Shown here one piece after another: positions 7,018 to 7,937 of a DNA stretch of 7,937 nt; positions within the stretch are counted from its first letter, which is position 1; each line of letters starts with the position of its first letter. The stretch covers positions 1 to 7,937 of the forward strand of contig JADCBH010000207.1 in assembly GCA_020253595.1 (NCBI GenBank). Direction: 5' to 3'. Position numbers and translations under genes: made by a program. The notes under the pieces are model-generated. The model saw only the letters and a program-made list of their open reading frames with translations. It was not told the origin of the DNA and searched no databases. Source of the stretch: Brevundimonas sp. GTDB lineage: Bacteria > Pseudomonadota > Alphaproteobacteria > Caulobacterales > Caulobacteraceae.

Positions 7018-7521
7018 ATGGTGATACGGTCAACGGCCAAAATCCGCTTAGCAACGGCGCTGATGTTTGCAACGGTTGTCGGCTTGTTTGCCGCTGCGGC
7101 TCTCAATGCCGCATTGTTGGCGTGCCAATTGTTCGGCGTGGATCTGAAAATCAGCGCGTTTGGGACAGTACTGTTTGAAGACTTGCAAAGTCTAGGCGCA
7201 CGCGACAGATCTTTTTACTACGCGTGCAATACTGCAATACTTAGCATGTTCGCCCTGACCGGAATTTTTATTCATCGAGTCATTGGACTCGCATACTCGA
7301 CGCAGAGAAACTACGAAAAGATAACGCGGACTGTGTTAGCGATTGTCTTTCTGATAGCCGCTGCGGAGTCCATCAGGGCATTTGTCGGCATCGTTTTGCT
7401 CCGGACCGGCCTTTCACCGTCAAACTACGTGGCTTTTGCCTCGATAAGCTGCCTCGCACTGCTGGCATATATACTTCGCAGAAGTACTGGCACTAAGAAG
7501 TATTATGACAGGTCAGTTTAA
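7018..7521 (+). CDS. Small multi-pass membrane protein of unknown function
   Basis: 167 residues from the ATG at 7018. Four hydrophobic segments fit membrane helices at about 11-35, 68-92, 104-128 and 137-154, with positively charged loops (TQRNYEKITR at 95-104, a KK-containing tail). No catalytic or binding motif is recognised and no family is assigned. The frame is open further upstream to an ATG at 6934, but that 28-residue extension is polar, serine-rich and lacks a ribosome site. The later start puts a short basic leader before the first helix; its own Shine-Dalgarno is also weak. Codons are much more A/T-ending than in the flanking genes (one sampled line is 42% G+C), which suggests recent acquisition. 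It stands alone between a same-strand helicase gene and a convergent gene. The hydrophobic pattern and clean stop make it likely real. Confidence 0.6.
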   Translation: MVIRSTAKIRLATALMFATVVGLFAAAALNAALLACQLFGVDLKISAFGTVLFEDLQSLGARDRSFYYACNTAILSMFALTGIFIHRVIGLAYSTQRNYEKITRTVLAIVFLIAAAESIRAFVGIVLLRTGLSPSNYVAFASISCLALLAYILRRSTGTKKYYDRSV

Positions 7522-7539
7522 GCCCAGACGATGCGATTG

Positions 7540-7566
7540 CAGGGCTAGAAACTCAAGCTAGCCCTG
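7540..7566. terminator. Hairpin between convergent genes, possible bidirectional terminator
   Basis: Perfect 9-bp inverted repeat CAGGGCTAG (7540-7548) and CTAGCCCTG (7558-7566) around a 9-nt loop. It starts 18 bp after the membrane gene stop and ends 19 bp before the last codon of the convergent gene. No T-run follows on either strand, so it is not a textbook intrinsic terminator; it may block transcript decay, or act with Rho. Confidence 0.45.
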
Positions 7567-7585
7567 AAATGATCTGTAGTAACAA

Positions 7586-7937
7586 CTAGGGGCATGGACC
7601 GTCACATCTGTGGATTTCCCGCTGCTCTTCGGGACGCCATTCCTGTCCCGCACGGATTTCATCGGCCATCGTCCGGGCCACGTTGCCAATCCGGCCGTTG
7701 GCCGCCTCGTCGATCTGTTCGGCGGAATAGAGCCCCTGCAGGAAGGCCCGGTCCCAGTCGGTCAGACCCGGAGGCGGACTGGCTCCTTCAGAAAACAGGC
7801 TCAGGATGGTGTCATACGGGCCGGGGTCCAGCTCCGGATCGATCTGGGCCAGACTGATGACCGCCAGATAATCGGCCAGCGCGCCCAAATCGACGCCCGC
7901 CACCCGGTCGACATCGACGATTATGATCACCTGGGAC
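7586..7937 (-). CDS. Hypothetical protein, C-terminal part only (N-terminus beyond right edge)
   Basis: 117 codons are visible to the TAG stop at 7588-7586, and the frame stays open through the right edge. A GTG at 7930 is available, but the preceding codons (S, Q) are also in frame and the peptide opens in the middle of a beta-strand-like run, VIIIVDVDRVAGV. It is therefore read as the tail of a longer protein. Visible features: that hydrophobic strand, a helix LGALADYLAVISLAQI, a DPGPYDTILSLF segment, GLTDWDRAFLQGLYSAE and an amphipathic C-terminal helix ending in a polar CDGPCP tail with two cysteines. GC-rich codons match the chromosomal genes on the left. The LTDWDRAFLQGLY pattern recalls tails of uncharacterised proteins with a DUF2927-like ending, but I cannot assign a family. 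It converges on the membrane protein gene across the hairpin. Confidence 0.75.
   Translation of the reverse strand, partial: SQVIIIVDVDRVAGVDLGALADYLAVISLAQIDPELDPGPYDTILSLFSEGASPPPGLTDWDRAFLQGLYSAEQIDEAANGRIGNVARTMADEIRAGQEWRPEEQREIHRCDGPCP

Noticed and set aside
6834..7178. 114-codon plus-strand frame starting at a GTG, cysteine-rich
   Set aside because: It overlaps the membrane protein gene in another frame, has no ribosome site, and its cysteines follow no regular metal-binding spacing. The hydrophobic pattern supports the other frame.
7225..7240. Tandem TGCAATAC repeat, two copies
   Set aside because: It is only 16 bp, lies inside the membrane protein gene, and is not linked to any other repeat; probably chance.

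Overview
The window is GC-rich DNA, by eye near 70% G+C in the main genes. Gene content and the style of a C-run/G-run palindromic repeat suggest an alphaproteobacterium, perhaps of the Caulobacterales (Caulobacter or Brevundimonas type). That placement is an inference from recognition, not a database result.

Left part (1-3846, minus strand): a compact four-gene block with no gaps. In transcription order it holds a Phd/YefM-type antitoxin, a VapC-like PIN-domain toxin, a ligase-associated DEXH-box helicase (Lhr-Core type) and the metallophosphoesterase PdeM, which runs off the left edge. Junctions are a 1-nt TGATG overlap (antitoxin/toxin) and two 4-nt ATGA overlaps (toxin/helicase and helicase/PdeM), so the genes are probably cotranscribed and translationally coupled. 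The helicase and PdeM belong to the bacterial ligase-associated DNA damage response set; the usual partner ligase and exonuclease genes are not in view. A 123-bp double-hairpin palindromic element lies in frame inside the helicase gene and adds 41 residues between its two RecA-like domains.

Divergent junction (3847-3953): about 107 bp with a 27-bp inverted repeat, probably the toxin-antitoxin operator, overlapping a minus-strand promoter candidate. From here a large XPD/DinG-type iron-sulfur helicase gene runs on the plus strand to 6827. Two unrelated DNA helicases therefore flank a toxin-antitoxin control region.

Right part (6828-7937): base composition falls clearly (sampled lines are 42-57% G+C) over about 190 bp of non-coding DNA and a small four-helix membrane protein of unknown function. 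A hairpin lies between that gene and the convergent 3' end of a GC-rich hypothetical gene that enters from the right edge. No RNA gene, CRISPR array, transposase or integrase was seen.
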